NCBI GenBank assembly: GCA_012516225.1
Contig: JAAYWX010000341.1
Span: 1-6,152 of the forward strand
Direction of reading: 5' to 3'
Origin: Clostridiales bacterium
Lineage (GTDB): Bacteria; Bacillota; Clostridia; Oscillospirales; Oscillospiraceae
Length of the DNA stretch: 6,152 bases
Under the pieces are notes generated by a model, which was not told the origin of the DNA, did no database searches, and saw only the letters and a list, made by a program, of their open reading frames with translations. Position numbers and translations under genes: made by a program. Positions 1 to 5,645 of the stretch are shown in pieces; the stretch's first letter is position 1; each line of letters begins with the position of its first letter.

Positions 1-1
1 C

Positions 2-457
2 GGGGCGGGACTCGGATATACAAATACACAACTGAAAAAGATGCTGTCCGCAAAATCCGTCAATGGAACGGAAGTTCTTGAAGTAAGTGTTGCAGGAACA
101 TCTCCCGAGAACTGTGCCAAAATTGCCAATGCAATAGCCGATCTTGCACCGCGGAAAATAACGGAAATAGTGGACGGAAGCGCGGTAAAAATAATAGACA
201 GAGCGAAAGTTCCAACGGATCCCATTTCGCCGAGCATTCCCAGAAATATTGCATCGGCATTTTTGCTGGGAATTGCTATGTCAGGGATTACCCTCGTTTT
301 GATATATATTTCCGATTCGACTATATACGGAGAAGAAGATTTAAAAGAATTTAGCCAGCTTCCGATTTTGGGCATTTTCCCGGATTTAAGCTATGCGAGC
401 CAGAAAAAAGGCAGCTACTATTTGTATGGATACGGAGGAAGGAGCGAGGGAAAATGA
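2..457 (+). CDS. Wzz/CpsC-type polysaccharide co-polymerase and tyrosine-kinase adaptor, 5' partial
   Basis: The frame is open to the window edge, so the start lies upstream; 151 codons are visible and family members usually have about 230-250, so the first membrane helix and part of the extracytoplasmic domain are missing. Numbering from the first in-frame ATG (base 41), the Wzz signature reads: a conserved EVLEVSVAGTSPENCAKIAN stretch (11-30), a V-D-A-P segment leading into the proline-rich PTDPISPSIPRN (58-69), a membrane helix at about 70-90, then a cytoplasmic tail. Family knowledge: this protein sits in the membrane, sets polymer chain length, and its cytoplasmic tail activates the partner CpsD kinase. 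The tail ends in SYYLYGYGG (125-133), a tyrosine cluster like the one normally found at the end of the kinase. The stop overlaps the kinase start (ATGA), implying translational coupling. The family call is firm; the sugar polymer is unknown. Confidence 0.9.
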   Translation, partial: GAGLGYTNTQLKKMLSAKSVNGTEVLEVSVAGTSPENCAKIANAIADLAPRKITEIVDGSAVKIIDRAKVPTDPISPSIPRNIASAFLLGIAMSGITLVLIYISDSTIYGEEDLKEFSQLPILGIFPDLSYASQKKGSYYLYGYGGRSEGK

Positions 458-1170
458 GCGGAAAAGGAAAGAAGGCTGAAAATCTTAACGAGAAAATCTC
501 CATATACAGCAAAAGACAGCTTATAATAGGTGAAAATACTGCATTTTTTGTAAAAGAAGAGTATAAAACGATTCGGACAAACATACTCCTTTCTATTCCG
601 TCCGAAGGTTGTAAAATAATAGGAATTACAAGCGCAGAGCCAAATGAAGGGAAAAGTTTAAACTGTCTGAACCTTGCGATTACGTTCGCGCAGACCGAGG
701 CTAAGGTGCTTGTTATAGACTGTGATCTAAGAATTCCAAATCAAGCGAGACTTATGGGAATGGAAGCGGTCCCGGGGCTTAGCAATGTGCTGGTCGGAAT
801 GAACGCTCTTGACGAGATTATCCGAAAAACGGAATTCTCAAATCTTGATGCGGTTTTTGCCGGTGATATACCGCCCAATCCGTCTGAACTGCTCGGTTCG
901 GCAAATATGGCTGGAGTGATGGGGGAGCTTTCTGCTCGGTATGACTATATTTTTGTTGATTTGCCTCCTGTCAATATCGTTACTGACACGATGGTGATGT
1001 CAAAATACCTTTCAGGAATAGTATTTGTAGTAAGATCCGGAATTTCAAAGCGCGACAGCGTATCCGAGGCGCTGGGTCGTCTTGAAATGGCAAAAGCAAA
1101 TATCCTTGGGATATTGCTTACAGGGGTTACAGAAAAACCAAGGTATGCAAAAAAACTTGCAAAAAAGTGA
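454..1170 (+). CDS. CpsD/YwqD-type bacterial protein-tyrosine kinase (BY-kinase)
   Basis: A 238-residue cytoplasmic P-loop kinase that phosphorylates tyrosines and drives assembly cycles of the capsule export machine. Visible motifs: a Walker A-type TSAEPNEGKS at 59-68 (Lys67, Ser68), Walker A' VLVIDCDLRIP at 85-95 (Asp89, Asp91), the family GDIPPNPSELLGS at 137-149, and Walker B YIFVDLPP at 165-172 (Asp169). The length matches stand-alone Firmicute kinases, which need a CpsC-type adaptor; that gene lies directly upstream and overlaps by 4 bp. The ATG at 454 is supported by GGAG at 441-444, 9 nt upstream. Oddity: the C-terminus ends YAKKLAKK with a single tyrosine (Tyr231), so the usual autophosphorylated tyrosine cluster is absent. 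All nucleotide-binding motifs look intact, so the enzyme is probably active but may phosphorylate other proteins, such as the adaptor tail or the downstream dehydratase. Confidence 0.93.
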   Translation: MSGKGKKAENLNEKISIYSKRQLIIGENTAFFVKEEYKTIRTNILLSIPSEGCKIIGITSAEPNEGKSLNCLNLAITFAQTEAKVLVIDCDLRIPNQARLMGMEAVPGLSNVLVGMNALDEIIRKTEFSNLDAVFAGDIPPNPSELLGSANMAGVMGELSARYDYIFVDLPPVNIVTDTMVMSKYLSGIVFVVRSGISKRDSVSEALGRLEMAKANILGILLTGVTEKPRYAKKLAKK

Positions 1171-1211
1171 AACTGCGGTAAACAGAAAAATTCTATGCCG
1201 GAGGGATAAGG

Positions 1212-1925
1212 ATGATTGATTTTCATGCCCACTTCCTGCCGGAAATGGATGACGGAAGTAAAAGTGCAGAAGAAGCGGTCAAAATGCTGAGGCTTTCCTA
1301 TGATAATGGAGTAGACACAATAGTTTCAGCCTCTCATTATTATGCCGAGAGGGAAAGCACAGAAGATTTTCTAAAAAGAAGGAAAGACAAGTTTTTTAAC
1401 CTTACACATGAGGCGGAAAAAACAGATAAAATCCCCAAAATCATATTGGGGGCGGAAGTTGATTATTTTCCGGGAATAGATAGATACAGGGAAATCCACC
1501 GCCTTTGTCTTGACGGTACCAAATGCATACTGATTGAAATGCCTTATTCGGAGTGGTCGTCAATAGAGGTTAGGGAGATTATAAACCTTGTGCTGCTCCG
1601 CGGTATAACGCCGATAATGGCACACATCGAAAGGTATCTCAAACATAAGCGAAATGTTGAGGCGCTTGAACGGCTTTTCTCGCTTGGAGCAGTTGCTCAG
1701 ATAAATGCAGACTGCCTTTACGGATATTCGGAAAGCAGAAAGGCATTGAAGCTGATCAAAGAAAACAAACCGGTTGTGCTGGGATCGGACTGCCACAATA
1801 TGTCGGACAGACAACCCGGTCTTGACAGAGCCGTAAAAATTATAGAAAAGACCTTAGGACTTTCTTATGTTGAAAAAATAGAAAGACTCGGACGGGAGCT
1901 CATAGAAAATAAAGGCGTTTTCTGA
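1212..1925 (+). CDS. CpsB/YwqE-type PHP-family protein-tyrosine phosphatase
   Basis: A 237-residue metal-dependent phosphatase that removes phosphate from the capsule tyrosine kinase and its targets, resetting the switch. Metal-ligand motifs of the PHP fold appear in order: MIDFHAHFLPEMDDGS at the N-terminus (His5, His7), SASHYY (His42), GAEVDYF (Glu82), IEMPY (108-112), PIMAHIERY at 134-142 (His138, Arg141), and VLGSDCHNMSDRQP at 189-202 (Asp193, His195, Arg200). Length and motif spacing are those of CpsB/CapC/YwqE rather than histidinol phosphatase, and the position next to adaptor and kinase genes supports this. The start is fixed by GGAGGG at 1200-1205, 6 nt before the ATG, and by the conserved MIDxHxH opening. 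The kinase stop is 41 nt upstream with no terminator between them, so the genes are probably co-transcribed. Its presence implies that phosphotyrosine is made here even though the kinase lacks a tyrosine tail. Confidence 0.95.
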   Translation: MIDFHAHFLPEMDDGSKSAEEAVKMLRLSYDNGVDTIVSASHYYAERESTEDFLKRRKDKFFNLTHEAEKTDKIPKIILGAEVDYFPGIDRYREIHRLCLDGTKCILIEMPYSEWSSIEVREIINLVLLRGITPIMAHIERYLKHKRNVEALERLFSLGAVAQINADCLYGYSESRKALKLIKENKPVVLGSDCHNMSDRQPGLDRAVKIIEKTLGLSYVEKIERLGRELIENKGVF

Positions 1926-1978
1926 AATTGCCCATGCAATTCTAACCGATAAAAAGCGTGCGCGTGTCTGCACCGCTT
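1926..1978 (+). promoter_or_regulatory. Two tandem hairpins between the phosphatase and dehydratase genes
   Basis: Directly after the phosphatase stop lies AATTGC-CCAT-GCAATT (1926-1941), a perfect 6-bp stem with a 4-nt loop. A second stem follows: AAGCGTGC at 1954-1961 pairs with GCACCGCTT at 1970-1978 with one bulged C. Neither is followed by a T-run, so they are not classical intrinsic terminators. They could stabilise or process the mRNA between the regulatory genes and the dehydratase gene, or partly attenuate transcription. The pairing is seen directly; the role is a guess. Confidence 0.35.
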
Positions 1979-2020
1979 CATTAAAAAGTGTCATGTACTT
2001 TAACAAGGTGAAGTGGTATA

Positions 2021-3925
2021 ATGCAGAACATTTTATTAAAGAAACGATTTAAAATAATTGTCCTTTTTATTGCCGATATTTTAAGTGCGGCGCTTGCCGT
2101 CTACCTTAGCACGGTAGTCCGCTTCGTAATCGACTATTCCTTTATGCCGGAAGGCTCGGCTGAAAAAATGACCGAAATACTTAAATATTGGCTGCCGTCA
2201 GATTTGCTGATTTTTGTGTTTTTCAAAATGTATAACAGGATTTGGGAATACGCAAGCATTATTGAAGCGCTAAGGAGTATGGCAGCGGCGTTTTGTTCCT
2301 TTCTGGCGCTTATCGCTGTAGGGAAAGCGACCGGTGTAAACCTTCCGGGGAGCTGCTATCTGCTTGCGTGGATTTTCTTGACGGCATTTACGCTTTCAAC
2401 AAGGTTTTCACACAGGATAATATGCGCTTTGCGCCAAGCCGGTCTTTACAGCATCCCTTCTGCAAAGATTAAAAATATTATGATAATAGGGGCTGGTCAT
2501 GCCGGAAATGCCCTGATACGTGATATTGAAAAGGATAAATCTTTTTCAAATTTCAGAGTGGTATGCCTTATTGATGACGACCCTAATAAGATAAACCGGT
2601 ACATAGGGTATGCAAAGGTAGTCGGAGGAAGGGATAAAATTATATGGGCGGCCAAAAAGTACCATGTGGATGAAATAATCTTTGCCATACCTTCGGCAGA
2701 CAATCATACTCGTCATGAGTTTTTCAGCCTATGCCTTGAAACCCCATGTGTAATAAAAACGCTTCCGAGCTATTATCAGATGATAAGCGGAAAAATAAAA
2801 ATATCCATGTTGAGAAAAATTGAGATTGAGGATCTGCTGGAACGACCGCAGATAGAGATGGAGGGGGATGGGCTTTCGGATTTTATACAGGGGAAAACGG
2901 TTCTTGTTACAGGAGCGGGAGGTTCTATAGGAAGTGAGCTATGCCGGCAGCTTGCAAAGTATGAACCGGAAAAACTGATAGCTCTTGATATATACGAAAA
3001 TAATATGTATTTCCTGCAAAACGAGATGAAAGAAACTTTTCCCAACCTTGAAATGGTTTGCTTGATAGCCTCTGTACGCGACAGGAAAAGGATTGAAGGT
3101 ATATTTGCCGAATACAGGCCGGACATAGTGTATCATGCGGCGGCACATAAGCATGTTCCGCTTATGGAGGACAGCCCCGGAGAGGCTGTAAAAAACAATG
3201 TAATTGGTACGCTGAATTCGGTTATTGCCTCTGATATGAATGGCGTTTCGCGTTTCGTACTGATATCGACTGATAAAGCAGTAAACCCAACAAATGTGAT
3301 GGGAGCGACAAAACGCATATGCGAAATGATCATTCAATATTATGCAAAGTACTCCAAAACAGAATTTGTATCCGTAAGGTTCGTGAATTTACTCGGAAGC
3401 AGCGGGAGTGTAATACCCATATTCAGAAAGCAGATTGAAAATGGAGGACCTGTAACGGTTACACATCCGGAAATTATCAGATATTTTATGACCATTCCGG
3501 AGGCCGTTTCTCTTGTGCTTCAAGCGGGGACATATGCACGCGGCGGAGAAATATTCATTCTTGATATGGGAGAGCCGGTAAAAGTGCTGAATCTGGCGGA
3601 AAACATGATAAGACTGTCAGGACATGTTCCGTACAGGGATATAGACATAGCATTCACCGGTCTGCGCCCCGGAGAAAAAATTTATGAGGAGCTTCTTATG
3701 AGCGAAGAAGGGATAGCGGCGACAAAAAACAAAAAAATATTCATTGGTAAACCTATAGATATGGACGAGGAAAAATTTTTAAAACAGCTTGACCGTTTGA
3801 AGAGTGCAGCCGAAGATAATAATTGCGATATACGCAGTCTCATACAAGAAATTGTGCCGACGTACAATTATAATAATTCCAATAATTCGTCACAAAACCA
3901 AAACACACAGCAAGAAATGATGTAA
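2021..3925 (+). CDS. Membrane-anchored UDP-N-acetylglucosamine-type 4,6-dehydratase (CapD/EpsC/PglF/WbpM family)
   Basis: A 634-residue enzyme of the long form of the family. It probably converts a UDP-HexNAc (most often UDP-GlcNAc) to the 4-keto-6-deoxy sugar, the first step toward bacillosamine, QuiNAc or FucNAc units. Layout: about four membrane helices in residues 10-130; a first Rossmann-like domain with IGAGHAG (156-162); and the catalytic SDR domain with TGAGGSIGSE (297-306, NAD-binding). The catalytic segment STDKAVNPTNVMGATKR (416-432) carries Asp418 and Lys419, and Met427 takes the place of the usual SDR Tyr before Lys431. This Met replacement is normal in WbpM/PglF-type long forms, so it is not a defect. 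GLRPGEKIYEELL (547-559) is another family hallmark. The protein ends VPTYNY then an Asn/Gln/Ser-rich tail (618-631). The SD is modest (AAGGTG, 2005-2010, 10 nt before the ATG). It lies 95 nt after the phosphatase gene. No aminotransferase or glycosyltransferase is visible, so the final sugar cannot be named. Confidence 0.95.
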   Translation: MQNILLKKRFKIIVLFIADILSAALAVYLSTVVRFVIDYSFMPEGSAEKMTEILKYWLPSDLLIFVFFKMYNRIWEYASIIEALRSMAAAFCSFLALIAVGKATGVNLPGSCYLLAWIFLTAFTLSTRFSHRIICALRQAGLYSIPSAKIKNIMIIGAGHAGNALIRDIEKDKSFSNFRVVCLIDDDPNKINRYIGYAKVVGGRDKIIWAAKKYHVDEIIFAIPSADNHTRHEFFSLCLETPCVIKTLPSYYQMISGKIKISMLRKIEIEDLLERPQIEMEGDGLSDFIQGKTVLVTGAGGSIGSELCRQLAKYEPEKLIALDIYENNMYFLQNEMKETFPNLEMVCLIASVRDRKRIEGIFAEYRPDIVYHAAAHKHVPLMEDSPGEAVKNNVIGTLNSVIASDMNGVSRFVLISTDKAVNPTNVMGATKRICEMIIQYYAKYSKTEFVSVRFVNLLGSSGSVIPIFRKQIENGGPVTVTHPEIIRYFMTIPEAVSLVLQAGTYARGGEIFILDMGEPVKVLNLAENMIRLSGHVPYRDIDIAFTGLRPGEKIYEELLMSEEGIAATKNKKIFIGKPIDMDEEKFLKQLDRLKSAAEDNNCDIRSLIQEIVPTYNYNNSNNSSQNQNTQQEMM

Positions 3926-3986
3926 AAAATGTTCAAAAAAAGAAAAATAATAAAGATATATGCGATAAGTTTTTACTCCGTTTCTG

Positions 3987-4014
3987 TTGTATTTTTTTCC
4001 TTATCTGTTAAAAT
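3987..4014 (+). promoter_or_regulatory. Candidate sigma-A-type promoter for the small intergenic gene
   Basis: TTGTAT (3987-3992) is followed after 16 nt by TAAAAT (4009-4014), matching the -35 consensus at 3 of 6 and the -10 at 5 of 6. Transcription would begin near 4021, giving a leader of about 45 nt before the GTG start at 4065 and including its SD. In AT-rich DNA such matches also arise by chance, so this is suggestive only. Confidence 0.35.
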
Positions 4015-4064
4015 ATTAAGGCAGGCACAGACAAGCACTTGACACAACGGAAGGGGTGACTTTA

Positions 4065-4133
4065 GTGTACGGCAAAAACATTTTCGGTGGCAGCACTAAC
4101 AGAAGAAACTCTAAGGAAAGTGTGAGTTCCTAA
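4065..4133 (+). CDS. Putative small protein or leader peptide, 22 codons, GTG start
   Basis: The frame begins with GTG at 4065 and ends with TAA at 4131-4133. The reason to take it seriously is the upstream AAGGGGTGA at 4051-4059, among the best SD matches in the window, with 8 nt between the G-run and the start codon. The peptide is hydrophilic: M(V)YGKNIFGGS, then Asn/Arg/Lys/Ser-rich to SKESVSS. I recognise no family. The +1 frame becomes open at 4126 and runs to 4233, encoding a hydrophobic helix, so this may be the N-terminal half of a single roughly 55-residue tail-anchored-like protein split by an indel or joined by +1 frameshifting at TCC-TAA-C. Alternatively it is a leader peptide ahead of the terminator at 4254. 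Coding is inferred from the SD and context, not homology. Confidence 0.4.
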   Translation: MYGKNIFGGSTNRRNSKESVSS

Positions 4134-4161
4134 CAAAAACGCAGGGGCATCGGTATTAACG

Positions 4162-4233
4162 TTGCAGGATTTTCTGTCTATTTGCATCCTCATTATTATG
4201 ATCATTGATTTGGTTTACAGAATGATGACCTAA
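4162..4233 (+). CDS. Putative single-helix membrane peptide, or C-terminal half of a frameshifted small protein
   Basis: From a TTG at 4162 the frame reads 23 codons to TAA (4231-4233). The product is almost entirely one hydrophobic helix, FLSICILIIMIIDLVYRM, with a polar start (LQD) and an Arg near the end, the look of a small membrane peptide. Its own initiation is doubtful: the nearest SD-like AGGGG (4143-4147) is 14 nt from the TTG, which is long. The frame is open back to 4126, overlapping the end of the preceding 22-codon frame, so a +1 shift there would fuse the two. Size and composition recall small holin-like or type I toxin peptides, but I see no diagnostic match. The terminator begins 20 nt after its stop. 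Confidence 0.3.
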   Translation: MQDFLSICILIIMIIDLVYRMMT

Positions 4234-4253
4234 ACAAAAAAGTTTAAATAATT

Positions 4254-4280
4254 GCCCCTCTTCGGAGGGGCTGTTTTATT
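4254..4280 (+). terminator. Rho-independent terminator with UUCG tetraloop
   Basis: GCCCCTC (4254-4260), the loop TTCG, and GAGGGGC (4265-4271) form a perfect 7-bp GC-rich stem closed by the very stable C(UUCG)G tetraloop. TGTTTTATT follows as a T-rich tract. It is the first good terminator after the dehydratase gene, so it ends the small intergenic gene and probably any read-through from the capsule operon. Confidence 0.92.
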
Positions 4281-4396
4281 GTAGCTTTCCGAAAAAAGCG
4301 CATATCATGTGTTATAGATAAAGAGCGTCGAAAAAGAACAGTGCAAAATCTGAAATGATTTATTAAATAGTTCTGGTTATGCACTGATTAAAAATG

Positions 4397-4425
4397 TTGC
4401 AATTAAATGAATAATATGTTATTTT
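4397..4425 (+). promoter_or_regulatory. Candidate promoter of the permease-glycosylase operon
   Basis: TTGCAA (4397-4402), a 17-nt spacer and TATTTT (4420-4425) match the -35 and -10 consensus at 4 of 6 each, and a TG one base before the -10 (4417-4418) gives an extended -10. Transcription would start near 4432, leaving a roughly 70-nt leader that contains the hairpin at 4452-4480. It lies after the terminator, where a new promoter is expected. The exact site is inferred. Confidence 0.45.
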
Positions 4426-4451
4426 ACTGCACAGCACAATTTCGGATGATA

Positions 4452-4480
4452 ATGACCATCGGTTTTATGCCGATGGTCAT
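4452..4480 (+). promoter_or_regulatory. Perfect 11-bp hairpin/inverted repeat in the permease leader
   Basis: ATGACCATCGG (4452-4462) and CCGATGGTCAT (4470-4480) are exact inverted repeats around a 7-nt loop (TTTTATG). No T-run follows, so it is not a terminator. The SD AAGGGTGA (4489-4496) starts 8 nt after the stem and the ATG is at 4501. It could act as an mRNA structure affecting translation or stability, or as an operator for a dimeric repressor placed just downstream of the presumed transcription start. Confidence 0.6.
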
Positions 4481-4500
4481 CTGGTAATAAGGGTGAAAGA

Positions 4501-5619
4501 ATGAAACTGTTAAAAAGTGTACAAAAATTTTTTATAAGCGAACCTATGCTTTGTATATGCGCAGTGATTGCCATAATTTCGACCTTTTTTGCCGCACCCG
4601 GTGCAAATTATATGGAATACATAGATTTCCGGGTTATTTGCTTGCTTTTCTGCCTTATGGCGGTAGTGGTCGGAATGCAGGAGTGCGGCCTTTTCAAGGT
4701 GCTTGCATATAATCTGCTGTCCGGAAAAAAGCAATTTAGTATTCTTTCGCTTATACTTATTCTTCTGCCGTTTTTTACTTCAATGCTTGTTACCAACGAT
4801 GTTGCGCTTATTGCCTTTGTACCGTTTACAATTATAGTCATGGATATGATTGAAAAGAGAAGTGCCCTTATAAGGATAGTTGTACTGCAGACAATGGCAG
4901 CAAATCTGGGCAGTATGGCAACGCCTATGGGCAATCCCCATGACTTGTTTCTGTACGAATATTATGGACTTTCCGCAGGGGAGTATTTTCAGACAATATT
5001 TCCTCTTGTGCTGGCAAGTCTGATAGGGATTTCATCTGCGGCAGCGATTTGCAAAAACGATACGATCCAAGTATACTTTGAAAGCAGGGAGCAAATACGA
5101 GAGCCCAAAAAACTTGCCATGTATACGGGACTTTTCGTCCTTTGCGTTTTGTCGGTTTTCCGCCTGCTGGACTATCTGCTTGTAACAGCCGTTGTACTTG
5201 TGTGCATGATGATTTTTTCTCGTAGTCTGCTTAAAAAGGTTGACTATCCGCTTCTTCTGACTTTTGTCTGTTTTTTTATATTTGCGGGAAACATGGGTAA
5301 TATTCCGGAAGTGCGATGGTTTTTAAGCGAAATGCTTCACAGAAGCACTTTGTTTTCGGCAATGCTGTCAAGCCAGGTTATCAGTAATGTTCCGTCGTCA
5401 GTTCTGCTTTCTGGTTTTACTGATAACTGGGAAGATCTGCTTCTTGGTGTTAATATAGGAGGTCTTGGAACTCCTATAGCCTCCCTTGCAAGCCTTATTT
5501 CACTGAGGATTTATATGAAGTCCGAAGGTGCGCGTCCGCTACGCTATCTCGGGGTCTTTACAGCCGCAAATATTGTCGGAATAGCGTATTTATTGCTTAT
5601 AAAGAAGTTCCTCTACTGA
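4501..5619 (+). CDS. ArsB/NhaD/SLC13-like anion permease
   Basis: A 372-residue integral membrane transporter of the ion-transporter superfamily that includes citrate/dicarboxylate, arsenite and Na+/H+ permeases. About ten to twelve hydrophobic segments are visible (roughly 13-31, 43-60, 78-96, 102-116, 165-184, 205-221, 226-240, 250-265, 285-305, 312-335, 349-369). Two related signature regions mark the family's inverted repeat: SMLVTNDVALIAFVP (94-108) with ATPMGNPHDLF (140-150) in the first half, and SQVISNVPSSVLLSGF (291-306) with GGLGTPIASLASLIS (320-334) in the second. Both carry the Asn-Asp/Asn-Val and Gly-Thr-Pro/Gly-Asn-Pro motifs expected to form the substrate site. At 372 residues it is shorter than typical ArsB (about 430) but both halves are complete. 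The start follows AAGGGTGA by 4 nt. The substrate cannot be read from the sequence; no arsR, arsC or citrate-metabolism gene is nearby, so arsenite or citrate should not be assumed. Confidence 0.85.
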   Translation: MKLLKSVQKFFISEPMLCICAVIAIISTFFAAPGANYMEYIDFRVICLLFCLMAVVVGMQECGLFKVLAYNLLSGKKQFSILSLILILLPFFTSMLVTNDVALIAFVPFTIIVMDMIEKRSALIRIVVLQTMAANLGSMATPMGNPHDLFLYEYYGLSAGEYFQTIFPLVLASLIGISSAAAICKNDTIQVYFESREQIREPKKLAMYTGLFVLCVLSVFRLLDYLLVTAVVLVCMMIFSRSLLKKVDYPLLLTFVCFFIFAGNMGNIPEVRWFLSEMLHRSTLFSAMLSSQVISNVPSSVLLSGFTDNWEDLLLGVNIGGLGTPIASLASLISLRIYMKSEGARPLRYLGVFTAANIVGIAYLLLIKKFLY

Positions 5620-5645
5620 TGGATATTTAATGGGGAAGTGAGAAA

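Larger units (their letters stand above)
3926..4500. other. 575-bp intergenic region between the capsule locus and the permease operon
   Basis: No large reading frame is present. In order it contains an AT-rich segment; a candidate promoter (3987-4014); a strong SD with a 22-codon frame (4065-4133); an adjoining frame encoding a membrane peptide (to 4233); an intrinsic terminator (4254-4280); an AT-rich stretch; a second candidate promoter (4397-4425); and an 11-bp hairpin (4452-4480) just before the permease SD. CAGTGCA (4339-4345) is repeated inverted as TGCACTG (4380-4386), 34 nt apart, of unknown meaning. No tRNA, riboswitch of a class I recognise, CRISPR or insertion-sequence end is visible. 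Confidence 0.8.

Noticed and set aside
1161..1181. Slippery heptamer A-AAA-AAG directly before the kinase stop TGA, as if for -1 frameshifting that might add a tyrosine tail.
   Set aside because: The -1 frame adds only four residues (VKLR) before TAA at 1179-1181 and contains no tyrosine, so it does not restore a tail; A-runs are common in Lys-rich ends.
3266..3316. Loss of the catalytic Tyr (Met427 in MGATK) in the SDR domain of the dehydratase, as if inactivated.
   Set aside because: Met at this position is the normal state in the long WbpM/PglF/CapD-type dehydratases, which use Asp and Lys of the TDK motif; both are present here.
2939..3337. Long minus-strand open frames opposite the dehydratase gene, the longest 132 codons.
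   Set aside because: They lie wholly inside a well-supported conserved gene, their translations show no family motifs, and several overlap each other; they are antisense shadows.
3929..4042. A 37-codon ATG frame just after the dehydratase stop, with a Lys/Arg-rich start and a hydrophobic middle (KIYAISFYSVSVVFFSLSV).
   Set aside because: There is no recognisable SD, the DNA is simple A- and T-rich sequence that readily encodes Lys, Ile and Phe, and the frame overlaps the candidate promoter. It could be a membrane peptide, but the support is too weak to annotate.
4039..4066. A perfect -35 hexamer TTGACA at 4039-4044.
   Set aside because: The best -10 at a usable distance is TTTAGT (4061-4066, 16-nt spacer, 4 of 6), and a start near 4073 would fall inside the small frame and lose its excellent SD. 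The promoter at 3987-4014 fits better.
4313..4318. TATAGA preceded by TG one base upstream, a possible extended -10 shortly after the terminator.
   Set aside because: Only 4 of 6 positions match and no -35 element lies at the proper distance; the 4397-4425 candidate is better placed and better matched.
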